The notes below the pieces were generated by a model, which was not told where the DNA came from, searched no databases, and saw only the letters and a list, made by a program, of their open reading frames with translations. From assembly GCA_052390275.1 (NCBI GenBank), contig JBQTHD010000004.1, forward strand, positions 1 to 64,000: a DNA stretch of 64,000 nt, in the 5' to 3' direction. Both the position numbers and the translations under genes were made by a program. Below are positions 1-7,694 of the stretch, piece by piece (within the stretch, counting starts at the first letter, position 1; every line of letters begins with the position of its first letter). Origin of the DNA: JBQTHD01 sp052390275 (lineage in GTDB: Bacteria > Actinomycetota > Acidimicrobiia > Acidimicrobiales > AC-14).

Positions 1-112
1 CATCGGCGCCCCTGGCGGCGTTGCTCGGCCTCGAAAGACCTACGGGTATTCCTTCGACCTCGCGCCTTGCCATGAACGCCGAGTGGCTCGCCGTACCCAC
101 CCAGCCAATTCG

Positions 113-145
113 CAGACAGACCACTAGGGCAGACAGACCACTAGG
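113..145. repeat. Two-copy 17-bp tandem repeat
   Basis: The unit CAGACAGACCACTAGGG occurs at 113-129 and again at 130-145, where the last base differs. It lies in the gene-free left edge (1-192), downstream of thiH. I see no gene I can support in 1-192. A short minus-strand frame running off the left edge from 73 is too short to judge. Confidence 0.8.
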
Positions 146-192
146 AAGGCGGTTGGCTGATATCAACGATCATCCGAGCAACGGCCAAACAA

Positions 193-1470
193 CTACTCCA
201 AGGGAGACCGGGGGCCGATGGTGTCCTTCCACACCGGGTCGTAGCCGGCTGCAATCAGGCCGGCCGCCACCTCGGAAACATCTCGACGGTCGCTGACCTC
301 AAACTGGGATTCAGTCGTCTGCGCATCGCCGTAGCCGCCGGGAGTCGGCCGTGAACCGGCGGACATGGCGGTGACCCCCAGACGCAGAAGCCCCTCGCGC
401 AGGCGCGGACTTTCCCGGGTTGAAAGGGTCAGGCCCACATCGCAAAGAGCCAGTCGGAGGGCGCATATGGCCTGGACGTAGGCCCGGTCGTCCACGCCGC
501 CGGAGGTTCGGACCGTGTCCAAAGGGCCGACCCGGGTGTCACCCACCCCGGCGCTACCGAAACTGCCTTCACCAGAATTGCCTCCACCAGAACCGCCTTC
601 ACCAAACCCGGGTCCGCTGAATCCCGCCGCAGGTCGCAGGCGGGGCAGGGAGATGGAAACCTCGCACCGCCACCAGCGCCGCATCAGGAGCCGAGCGTGG
701 GCACCAACGGCGACGACCTCGGCCCGCCAGTCCGGGCGGAGCCCGAGCAGGGCCCCGATACCCAGCGAACGCATGCCTCCGGCGGCCGCCCGGTCAGGGG
801 CGGCCAGGCGCCAGTGGAAGTTGCGCTTCTTGCCTTTGAGGTGGACCGATGAGTACGTGGCCTGGTCATAGGTCTCCTGGTAGACGACCAGGCCCTCGGC
901 CCCGGCCGCCACCAGTTGGCTGTAGACGTCGGCGTCCCACACCTGGGCTTCCACAGAAACCGATGGCACAACAGAGGCGGTAACGGCCACGGCTTCAGCG
1001 AGGTAGTCGGGGGAAACCACCCGGGCGTGCTCGCCTGACACCAGCAGCAGATGGCGCAGGCCCCGACCGGCCAGAATCTGAGCCTCGGCACCGATCTCGG
1101 CGGGATTGAGGGTGCGCCGAACGATGTCGTTGGCCGCCGAAAACCCACAGTAGGTGCAGGTCGATACGCATTCGCTGGAGAGGTACAACGGAGCGAAAAG
1201 TCGGACCACCCGGCCGAAGCGGGCCACGCTCGCTCGATGCGCCTCCGCGGCCATGGGCTCCAGATATTCCGCTGCGGCCGGCGACAGGAGAACGGCCAGG
1301 TCGGAATCATCCCGGCGGGTGCGGGCCAGGGAGGCCTCCACGTCGGCGGCGGTGGCCTCGTGCGCCAACCGGACCAGGCGGTCGGTGTCAAGGGCTTCGA
1401 GGTCAGCCGCAGCCGTGTCGCGCGGGGGGGCGTCGGCTCGGCCCAGCAGCGCAACCTTCACTGCGTGCAT
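193..1470 (-). CDS. thiH: 2-iminoacetate synthase ThiH (radical SAM)
   Basis: This is a 425-residue radical-SAM enzyme that cleaves tyrosine to 2-iminoacetate (dehydroglycine) for the thiazole half of thiamine. The iron-sulfur motif is C101-x3-C105-x2-C108 inside SSECVSTCTYCGFSAAND, typical of ThiH. The rest follows the family (VYQETYD at about 197-203, HLKGKKRNFHWRL at about 210-222). A Gly/Ser-rich stretch at about residues 282-316 interrupts the C-terminal third and contains a 15-bp tandem repeat, so it looks like an expanded surface loop. It lies 96 bp downstream of thiG on the same strand, so the two are probably co-transcribed. It could alternatively be a tyrosine lyase used in another cofactor pathway, but thiG next door argues for thiamine. 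Confidence 0.93.
   Translation of the reverse strand: MHAVKVALLGRADAPPRDTAAADLEALDTDRLVRLAHEATAADVEASLARTRRDDSDLAVLLSPAAAEYLEPMAAEAHRASVARFGRVVRLFAPLYLSSECVSTCTYCGFSAANDIVRRTLNPAEIGAEAQILAGRGLRHLLLVSGEHARVVSPDYLAEAVAVTASVVPSVSVEAQVWDADVYSQLVAAGAEGLVVYQETYDQATYSSVHLKGKKRNFHWRLAAPDRAAAGGMRSLGIGALLGLRPDWRAEVVAVGAHARLLMRRWWRCEVSISLPRLRPAAGFSGPGFGEGGSGGGNSGEGSFGSAGVGDTRVGPLDTVRTSGGVDDRAYVQAICALRLALCDVGLTLSTRESPRLREGLLRLGVTAMSAGSRPTPGGYGDAQTTESQFEVSDRRDVSEVAAGLIAAGYDPVWKDTIGPRSPLE
561..605. repeat. 15-bp tandem repeat inside thiH
   Basis: Three imperfect 15-bp units (561-575, 576-590, 591-605; consensus AACTGCCTTCACCAG) encode part of the Gly/Ser-rich insertion of ThiH. The unit length keeps the reading frame. 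Confidence 0.75.
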
Positions 1471-1566
1471 GGCTCGCGCCGGGGTCCGGGCGCTCTCAGA
1501 TGCACCCCACCAACCCGGTCAGGCCAAGAACCCGGTTCGAGAACCCGGTCCCAGCCGATCACCCCG

Positions 1567-2343
1567 TCAACCCAGGAACCCGGTAAGCGGGGACGATGCC
1601 GCCGCCGTCGGACGTGCACCCGCCAGGCCCGAGCGGCGAGCGGTTCGTCCAGCCTCGACGGCCAGGCGAAAGGCGCCGGCCATGGCCACCGGGTCAGCGG
1701 CAGTACCGATGGCTGTGTTGACCAGGACTGCGTCCGCCCCCATCTCCATCGCCTCGGCAGCATGGGACGGGGCGCCGATACCGGCGTCGACCACCACCGG
1801 AACCAGGGCGGACTCGATGATGATCTCCAAGGCGGCCCGGGTGCGCAGTCCCTGGTTCGACCCGATCCAGGAACCGAGCGGCATGACCGTGGCCGTACCC
1901 ACCTCCTCCAGGCGCTTGCACAGCACCGGGTCGGCGTTGACGTAGGGGAGCACCACGAAGCCCTCGGCGCAGAGGATTTCGGCCGCCTTCAGGGTCTCGA
2001 CCCCATCAGGCAGCAGGTAGCGGGGTTCGGGGGTGATCTCCAACTTGACCCAGGGGGGGAAACCGCCGGCTCGGGCCAGGCGGGCCAGGCGCACCGCCTC
2101 CTCCGCGTTGTCAGCCCCGCTCGTGTTGACCAGCAGTTGAACCGTGTCGGAGTCGATTGCGTCGAGGATTCCCCGGCCTTCCACGGCTGGATCGGCATCG
2201 ACCCGGCGTAGTGCCACCGTCACCATCTGGGTGCCACTGGCGGCAATGGCTCCGGCCAGGGCACTCACCGACGGGAACTTGCCCGTCCCCAGGAACAACC
2301 GAGAATCGAAGGCTCGGCCGGCGATGATGAGCGGGTCGGCCAC
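1567..2343 (-). CDS. thiG: Thiazole synthase ThiG
   Basis: ThiG condenses 1-deoxy-xylulose 5-phosphate, the ThiH product and the sulfur carried by ThiS-thiocarboxylate to form the thiamine thiazole. At 258 residues it has the usual length. It has the family start LFLGTGKFPS (about 16-25), the Schiff-base lysine at K100 in WVKLEITPE, and the phosphate-binding end DAGIGAPSHAAEAMEMGADAVLVNTAIG. It starts with GTG at 2343. A possible -10 (TAACGT on the minus strand) lies 9 nt upstream, so the transcript may be nearly leaderless. No thiS or thiE is visible nearby, so the sulfur carrier must be encoded elsewhere. MoeZ (17.9 kb) is a candidate ThiS activator. Confidence 0.95.
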   Translation of the reverse strand: MADPLIIAGRAFDSRLFLGTGKFPSVSALAGAIAASGTQMVTVALRRVDADPAVEGRGILDAIDSDTVQLLVNTSGADNAEEAVRLARLARAGGFPPWVKLEITPEPRYLLPDGVETLKAAEILCAEGFVVLPYVNADPVLCKRLEEVGTATVMPLGSWIGSNQGLRTRAALEIIIESALVPVVVDAGIGAPSHAAEAMEMGADAVLVNTAIGTAADPVAMAGAFRLAVEAGRTARRSGLAGARPTAAASSPLTGFLG

Positions 2344-2430
2344 GGGCCCTTTACGTTAGGCGCCCGCTCTCCGGGCCCATCTCGCCCGGCCGGGCGACGT
2401 GCGGATGCCTCGGCCCAGGCCCCCTTGACC

Positions 2431-2498
2431 GGAGGGCGTCGTCGGGCGGAGGGCGTCGTCGCGCGGAGGGCGTCGTCGGGCGGAGGGCGTCGTCGGGC
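2431..2498. repeat. Four-copy 17-bp tandem repeat
   Basis: Four head-to-tail copies of GGAGGGCGTCGTCGGGC (2431-2447, 2448-2464 with one mismatch, 2465-2481, 2482-2498) lie between the divergent thiG and lpdA genes, just before a 30-codon reading frame. Seventeen is not a multiple of three, which fits non-coding DNA. The units contain GGAGG, so they could also act as repeated Shine-Dalgarno-like elements. Confidence 0.85.
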
Positions 2499-2515
2499 GG
2501 AGACAGAATCAGGCA

Positions 2516-2608
2516 ATGTCCACCCGCAAGCTGATCGTGGCCGCTTTGGTGGCTGGAATCGCCATCCTGGTGGCCTTCGCCGTCCAGGTGAGCCTGTGGG
2601 CGCGATGA
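2516..2608 (+). CDS. Possible 30-residue single-span membrane peptide
   Basis: The frame runs from ATG 2516 to TGA 2606-2608 and encodes 30 residues. It has a basic start (MSTRK), about 20 hydrophobic residues forming one membrane span, and a short end (SLWAR). Positive-inside topology would put the N-terminus in the cytoplasm. It lies between thiG and lpdA directly after a 17-bp tandem repeat. I do not recognise the family. The clean hydrophobic design argues for a real small protein, but the length allows chance. Confidence 0.4.
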   Translation: MSTRKLIVAALVAGIAILVAFAVQVSLWAR

Positions 2609-2670
2609 CCGGTTGAACCCCTCCGCGGGTATGGGATTCGGAGCCGACGGTTGGACTCTCTCCAGTTTCG

Positions 2671-2676
2671 TAGGCT
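2671..2676 (+). promoter_or_regulatory. -10 element for leaderless lpdA
   Basis: TAGGCT lies 8 nt before the ATG of lpdA at 2685. A TAnnnT box 7-8 nt before a start codon is the known actinobacterial layout for leaderless transcripts. No convincing -35 box at 17 bp spacing is seen. Confidence 0.5.
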
Positions 2677-2684
2677 CGCCGCCC

Positions 2685-4160
2685 ATGGCCTCTGCCGATC
2701 GTTTCGATCTCGCTGTTGTCGGCGGTGGACCTGGCGGCTACGGGGCCGCCCTGTACGCAGCCGGAGCGGGGCTGCGCGTCGCTCTGGTGGAGCGGGACAA
2801 GGTGGGAGGCACCTGTCTTCATCGGGGCTGCATACCGGCCAAACACTTCCTCGAGACGGCCAGCGTGCGGCGCATGGTGGCGGTGGCCGCCCAGTTCGGA
2901 GTCGGCGTCGACCAGCCGGGGGTGGCTGCCGGCGAAGAACCGGGAAAGTCGAGAGCGCGGCCCGGCTCGGGACCATCGGTGGACTTTGCCATCGCGTCGG
3001 ATCGCAAGGCCAAGGTCGTGGACCAACTGCATCGGGGACTGGCCGCAACCCTCAAAGGCAAGGGTGTGACCACCGTTGCCGGATCCGCTCGGTTGGAGGC
3101 CGAGGACGGCTCACTGATCGTGAGGGTGGCGGGCTCGGACGGATCCAGCGCGCCGGAGGCCCTGGCCGCCGACCACGTCGTTCTGGCGACGGGATCGGTC
3201 CCTCGGACCTTGAGCGGCTTCGACGTCGACGGCCGGGTGGTGCTCACCTCCGATGAGGTCCTCGACCTTCGAGCTCTCCCCTCCCGGGCCGTTGTCATCG
3301 GCGGTGGCGCCATCGGCTGCGAGTTCGCTTCCATGCTGGGCGACCTGGGCACCGAGGTCGTGTTGCTGGAAACGGCTCCATCCCTGCTTCCGGGGGCCGA
3401 TCCGGCCGTGGTCGAGGTTCTGAGGACCTCCTTTCGACGTCGGGGGATCATCGTTCACACCGGGGTCAAGGTTCACGGTCACCGCCCCGGTCCCGAAGGC
3501 ACCCAGGTCGTTTTCGGCGAAGCTCAGAGCGTGGAAACCGATGCTGTCATCGTCTGCGTCGGCCGCCGGCCGGTGGCTCCGGTGGTCGCCGACACGGTGA
3601 AGGGGCTGGTTGTCGCCGCCTCCGGGTTCGTGGTCGTCGACCACAGGATGCAGACCGGTCACCCGGGGGTGTTTGCGGTGGGGGATGTGGTGGCCACCCC
3701 GGCGCTGGCCCATGTGGCCTTCGCGGAGGCCATCGTGGCGGCGGGGACCATCCTCGGCCAGGATCCGGTCGGGGTGGACTACGCCAAGGTGCCCTGGTGC
3801 ATCTACACCCATCCCGAAGTGGCCTTTGCCGGCCTCACCGAGGCCGCCGCCCGCCAGGGCGGCCATGACGTGGTCACCTCTATCCACCGCTACAACGGCG
3901 GCCGCCCGATGATCATGGGCGAGACGCACGGGTTGGTGAAACTGGTGGCCGAGCGCACCGCCGATGGCCGGGCCGGTCGGATCCTTGGCGTCCACATGGT
4001 CGGGCCGTGGGTCACCGAGCAACTGGCCCAGGGGTGGCAGGCGCTCAACTGGGAAGCCACCGCCGATGATCTGGCCGCCCTGATCCATCCGCATCCAACA
4101 CTGTCCGAGACGTTCGGCGAGGCCGCCCTGGCCCTGGCCGGAAAGGGGCTCCACGGCTGA
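2685..4160 (+). CDS. lpdA: Dihydrolipoyl dehydrogenase (E3)
   Basis: This FAD enzyme reoxidises dihydrolipoyl groups of 2-oxoacid dehydrogenase complexes using NAD+. I place the start at 2685 (491 residues) because the FAD-binding motif VVGGGPGGYGAA follows at once (from residue 11) and a TAGGCT -10 box lies 8 nt upstream. A longer frame from 2613 has no family match before this point. The redox disulfide is C44/C49 in GGTCLHRGCIPAK. The second nucleotide fold begins VIGGGAIGCEFASMLG, and the catalytic base region is HPHPTLSETFGEA near the C-terminus. A variable stretch around residues 75-102 (VAAGEEPGKSRARPGSG) is unusual. The E2 gene begins on the last base of this stop codon, so the two are translationally coupled. 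Confidence 0.95.
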   Translation: MASADRFDLAVVGGGPGGYGAALYAAGAGLRVALVERDKVGGTCLHRGCIPAKHFLETASVRRMVAVAAQFGVGVDQPGVAAGEEPGKSRARPGSGPSVDFAIASDRKAKVVDQLHRGLAATLKGKGVTTVAGSARLEAEDGSLIVRVAGSDGSSAPEALAADHVVLATGSVPRTLSGFDVDGRVVLTSDEVLDLRALPSRAVVIGGGAIGCEFASMLGDLGTEVVLLETAPSLLPGADPAVVEVLRTSFRRRGIIVHTGVKVHGHRPGPEGTQVVFGEAQSVETDAVIVCVGRRPVAPVVADTVKGLVVAASGFVVVDHRMQTGHPGVFAVGDVVATPALAHVAFAEAIVAAGTILGQDPVGVDYAKVPWCIYTHPEVAFAGLTEAAARQGGHDVVTSIHRYNGGRPMIMGETHGLVKLVAERTADGRAGRILGVHMVGPWVTEQLAQGWQALNWEATADDLAALIHPHPTLSETFGEAALALAGKGLHG

Positions 4161-5551
4161 TGGCCACTGTCGAGACATCTTCTTCCGGGAGCCCCGGCCC
4201 CGGAAGGGCCACCGCCGGGAGCAACACCGTCGAGATCTTCATGCCGCAACTGGGTGAAACCGTCACCGAGGGGACCATCACCCGCTGGTTCAAGATCCCC
4301 GGGGAACAGGTCGCCGAGGACGAGCCTCTGTTCGAGGTGTCCACCGACAAGGTCGACACCGAAGTTCCATCACCGGCTTCGGCCACGGTGGCTGAGGTCC
4401 TGGTGGCCGAGGGCCAAACCGTCGACGTTGGTGTCCGCCTGGCCATTCTTCGCACCGGGGAGCCTGTGTCCGGGAAACCGGCCAGCGCACCCCCGACCAG
4501 CGCACCCCCGACCAGCGCACCCCCGGCGATGAACGCGGCTGCCCGTGGAGCCGCCGAGGGGGAAGGGAAGAGGCCGTCGCCTGTCGAGGCAAAGCCGGTC
4601 GGGCCTGGCTCCGGCCGACTGCCAGGCCGGCTGTTGTCGCCTCTGGTGAGGGGGCTGTTGTCCAAACACGGCGTAGATCCCCAGGATGTGACCGGCACTG
4701 GTCAGGACGGGCGGATAACCCGCGACGATGTCCTGGGCCATGTTTCTGATCGGGAGACCGGCAGAGTCAGGCCGGAACCGGCGCAAGCGCGCTCTCCCGG
4801 CTCGGCCGACCGGGCACCGGCAGTTGCCCGGGACCGCCGGGGCGACACCGTGGTGCGTTTCTCCAACATCCGGCGCCGCACCGCAGAGCACATGATTCGG
4901 TCGCAGGCCACCGCCGCCCATGTGCTCGTGGCCATGGAGGTCGACTACGCGAACGTCGACCGGGTGCGGCTTCCCGCCCGGACCCGCTTCGCCGCCGAGG
5001 AAGGTTTCTCCCTTACCTACCTCCCGTTCGTGGTGCGCGCCGCGGTGGAGGCCATCGCCGAGTTTCCCCAGGTGAACGCCTCAGTGGGCGACAACGAACT
5101 GGTAGTTCACGGCCGGGTGCATATGGGAATCGCCGTGGATCTGAATTTCGAGGGCCTTCTGGTGCCGGTGATCCACGACGCCGACAGCCTGGGCCTTCGG
5201 GGGGTGGCCAGGTCGGTGGCCGACCTGGCCACCCGGGCACGCTCCCGGTCCCTGACCGCCGACGAGATCGCCGGCAGCACCTTCACCATTACCAACCCGG
5301 GGTCCTACGGGACCTTCATCACCGCCCCGGTGATCAATCAGCCGCAGGTGGCCATCATGTCCACCGACGGCGTCCGCAAGCGGCCGGTGGTGGTGGAGGG
5401 CCCCGACGGTGATGCCATCGCCGTCCACCCGGTGGGGCTGCTGGCCCTGAGCTTCGACCATCGGGCCTTCGATGGCGCCTATGCCTCGGCTTTCCTGGCC
5501 CGGTGCCGCCAGATCCTTCAGGAGCGGGACTGGTCCACCGAGGTGGGATGA
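4160..5551 (+). CDS. 2-oxoacid dehydrogenase E2 acyltransferase (lipoyl protein)
   Basis: The 463-residue protein is built as lipoyl domain (about 22-98), Pro/Ala linker, peripheral subunit-binding domain (about 154-195, LLSPLVRGLLSKHGVDPQDVTGTG) and catalytic domain (about 230-463). The lipoylated lysine is K64 in TDKVDTEVPSP, and the active-site motif is DHRAFDGA near the C-terminus. It carries acyl groups on the lipoyl arm and passes them to CoA. Sequence alone does not settle whether the complex uses pyruvate, 2-oxoglutarate or branched-chain substrates, so no sucB/pdhC symbol is given. Only one lipoyl domain is present. The linker holds a 15-bp triplication. The ATG overlaps the lpdA stop, and its own stop overlaps the lipB-lipA start. 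Confidence 0.93.
   Translation: MATVETSSSGSPGPGRATAGSNTVEIFMPQLGETVTEGTITRWFKIPGEQVAEDEPLFEVSTDKVDTEVPSPASATVAEVLVAEGQTVDVGVRLAILRTGEPVSGKPASAPPTSAPPTSAPPAMNAAARGAAEGEGKRPSPVEAKPVGPGSGRLPGRLLSPLVRGLLSKHGVDPQDVTGTGQDGRITRDDVLGHVSDRETGRVRPEPAQARSPGSADRAPAVARDRRGDTVVRFSNIRRRTAEHMIRSQATAAHVLVAMEVDYANVDRVRLPARTRFAAEEGFSLTYLPFVVRAAVEAIAEFPQVNASVGDNELVVHGRVHMGIAVDLNFEGLLVPVIHDADSLGLRGVARSVADLATRARSRSLTADEIAGSTFTITNPGSYGTFITAPVINQPQVAIMSTDGVRKRPVVVEGPDGDAIAVHPVGLLALSFDHRAFDGAYASAFLARCRQILQERDWSTEVG
4481..4525. repeat. 15-bp triplication in the E2 linker
   Basis: Three copies of the unit (A/G)CCAGCGCACCCCCG (4481-4495, 4496-4510, 4511-4525) encode a repeated Thr/Ala-Ser-Ala-Pro-Pro linker between the lipoyl and subunit-binding domains. 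The unit is in frame. Confidence 0.85.
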
Positions 5552-7233
5552 CGGTCGTCGCCCCGCTGTCGGTGGGGGCCGTACCTCGGCAAGACGAGAG
5601 CCGGCTGCACGTTCGGTGGCTGGGTCGGGTGGCCTATGCCGACACCCAGGTTCTCCAGCGCTTCTGGTGGGAGCGGGGTCGCCGCAACTACCTGATCCTC
5701 TGCGAGCACCCGCCCACCTATACGGCCGGACTGCGGACGCAGCCTGGCGATCTGCGCGTTCCGTCCGAACGGCTGCCTGCTCCCCTGGTGAGGGCGGAGA
5801 GGGGGGGATCGGTCACTTTCCACGGCCCCGGGCAGTTGGTGGGCTACCCGGTGATCAACGTTCCCACCCGGCCGGGAGCGACCCCCGACCATGTGGCCCG
5901 GGTCGAGCAACTGGTCATCGACGCGTGTGCTGACCTGGGCCTACCCGGACTCGAACGTCGGGCCGGCGCTCCTGGCGTGTGGTTGGACGCGACCGGACCC
6001 AGGCCTCGCAAGCTGGCGGCCGTGGGCGTTCGGCGCAGCCGGGGTCGGACGATGCACGGTTTCGCCCTCAACTTGAACTGCGATTCGTCCTGGTTTGAGC
6101 CCATCGTTCCCTGCGGGCTGATCGAAGCCGGGGTCACCTCCCTGGCCGCCGAGGGGTTGGATGTGTCGATGTCCCAGGCCATCGAGGCGGTGGCCGCCAG
6201 AGCCGCGCCGGCCCTGGGCATGGATGCATCAGAGTGGGCTGGCGAGGGGGACCGGGCGGGGAACCCGCTGGCCTGCGGCCGCCCGGCGGTGGTTCTCGGG
6301 AGCGCACGAGACCAGCCGGTCGCGTCCACTGTTCCGCTGACAGGCACCGCAGGGGACGAGCCCGTGGCCTTTCGGGCCCGAAAGCCGGACTGGGTGAAGG
6401 CGCCGTTGCGGGCTGCGGTGGCCTATCGCCAGACCGCCTCGGTAATGGAGGACCTGGGGCTGGTGACCGTGTGCGAGGAGGCCGGGTGTCCCAACCGATC
6501 CGAGTGCTGGAGCGAGGGAACCGCCACCTTCATGCTCAACGGGCGGAGCTGCACCCGGGCTTGCGGGTTCTGCCTGGTGGACACCAACAAGCCCGGGCCA
6601 CCCGACCCTGACGAGCCTCGAAGGGCGGCGGAGGCGGTGGCGGCCCTGGGCCTGCGCCACGCCGTCCTCACTGCGGTCGCCAGAGACGACCTGGCCGACG
6701 GCGGAGCCGGCGGGTTCGTGTCCGCCATTGCCGCCATCCGGGCCCGATGCCCCGGGGTTACCGTCGAAGTGCTGATTCCTGACTGCCAGGGCGACCAAGC
6801 AGCCCTGGAAGCGATATTTGGAGCAGGACCCGAAGTTCTGAACCATAACCTCGAAACCGTGGCTCGGCTGCAGCGTCGGGTGCGTTCCCGATCCTCCTAT
6901 GCCCGAAGCCTGGCCGTTCTGGCCCGGGCCCGTCGCCACGGGTTGGTGACCAAGTCCGGCCTCATGGTCGGGTTGGGGGAGGATCCCGAGGAGGTGGAGG
7001 TGGCCATGATCGACCTGCGGGAGGTGGGAGTGGGCATCTTGACCGTGGGTCAGTACCTACGACCCTCGGCTGAGCACCTGGCGGTGCAGCGTTGGTGGCG
7101 GCCGGAGGAGTTCGACGACCTGCGGCGCCGGGGATTGGAACTGGGCTTTACCCACGTGGAGGCGTCGCCGCTGACCCGGTCCAGCTATCACGCCGGCCGG
7201 GCTGTTGCGCCGCCGGGCGTCCCTTCAGGCTGA
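5548..7233 (+). CDS. lipBA: Fused octanoyltransferase LipB - lipoyl synthase LipA
   Basis: One 561-residue frame holds two consecutive lipoate enzymes. The LipB part (about 15-225) has RGGSVTFHGPGQLVGYP, the catalytic K155 in KLAAVGV and the acyl-carrying C189 in IVPCGL. The LipA part (about 270-561) has the auxiliary-cluster cysteines C309/C314/C320 (CEEAGCPNRSEC), the radical-SAM cysteines C335/C339/C342 (CTRACGFC) and the C-terminal serine ligand motif TRSSYHA. LipB moves octanoate from acyl carrier protein to E2, and LipA inserts two sulfurs. The linker is about 45 residues. The start ATG 5548 overlaps the E2 stop (ATGA), so cofactor maker and acceptor are translated together. I see no internal stop or frameshift, and all catalytic residues are kept in both halves. 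Confidence 0.95.
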   Translation: MTVVAPLSVGAVPRQDESRLHVRWLGRVAYADTQVLQRFWWERGRRNYLILCEHPPTYTAGLRTQPGDLRVPSERLPAPLVRAERGGSVTFHGPGQLVGYPVINVPTRPGATPDHVARVEQLVIDACADLGLPGLERRAGAPGVWLDATGPRPRKLAAVGVRRSRGRTMHGFALNLNCDSSWFEPIVPCGLIEAGVTSLAAEGLDVSMSQAIEAVAARAAPALGMDASEWAGEGDRAGNPLACGRPAVVLGSARDQPVASTVPLTGTAGDEPVAFRARKPDWVKAPLRAAVAYRQTASVMEDLGLVTVCEEAGCPNRSECWSEGTATFMLNGRSCTRACGFCLVDTNKPGPPDPDEPRRAAEAVAALGLRHAVLTAVARDDLADGGAGGFVSAIAAIRARCPGVTVEVLIPDCQGDQAALEAIFGAGPEVLNHNLETVARLQRRVRSRSSYARSLAVLARARRHGLVTKSGLMVGLGEDPEEVEVAMIDLREVGVGILTVGQYLRPSAEHLAVQRWWRPEEFDDLRRRGLELGFTHVEASPLTRSSYHAGRAVAPPGVPSG

Positions 7234-7467
7234 GGCCGTTCCCGGCTCTGGCCGTCCCTCGGGCATTGGAGGACGAGAGGGATGCGGCGGGCGCTCGGAG
7301 GCGGCCACCCATCCAGCCACCACCAGGTCGACGCCTTTCAAGCGCCGGCGAAAGCGCAGGATGCGCACCAGCCGGGGCGCGGCCGGGGCCACGTAGCGAT
7401 AGGTGAGGAGGGCCACGCCCACACCCAGGGCCACATAGGCCGCAATCTCCAGAACCAGATCAAGCAT
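7225..7467 (-). CDS. Small membrane protein of unknown function
   Basis: This 80-residue protein has one clear N-terminal membrane span (about 3-22, LVLEIAAYVALGVGVALLTY), a basic cytoplasmic-type stretch (RLVRILRFRRRLKG) and a Pro-rich tail. The minus-strand sequence just before the ATG contains GGGGAGG at good spacing, which supports translation. It is convergent with lipBA, and the two reading frames overlap by 9 bp at their ends. I do not recognise the family. Confidence 0.6.
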   Translation of the reverse strand: MLDLVLEIAAYVALGVGVALLTYRYVAPAAPRLVRILRFRRRLKGVDLVVAGWVAASERPPHPSRPPMPEGRPEPGTASA

Positions 7468-7694
7468 GTCGCCTCCCCATCGTGGTGGAGCCAGCCGCAG
7501 TCATGAGTCTGCCCCGCCCCCGACGCCAATGCCGGTCAGGTCGGATTGATTCTTGGTGTCGGGTGGCTTTCCGCCGGCTGACGCCGGCAGGTTCGTCCTG
7601 CCCTGGGTTGTCGGCACTCAAACCGGTTCCCTTGAGTCGGCGGGGTCGCCCACCATCATCTCCTCGGCTGGTGACCTGGGAGACTGCGACCGCT

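Noticed and set aside
1..73. Minus-strand frame starting at 73 and running off the left edge
   Set aside because: Only 24 codons are visible, with no family feature. It cannot be separated from chance.
2344..2684. TPP riboswitch before thiG
   Set aside because: I looked on the minus strand for the conserved CTGAGA-type core and did not find it. The region is mostly tandem repeat.
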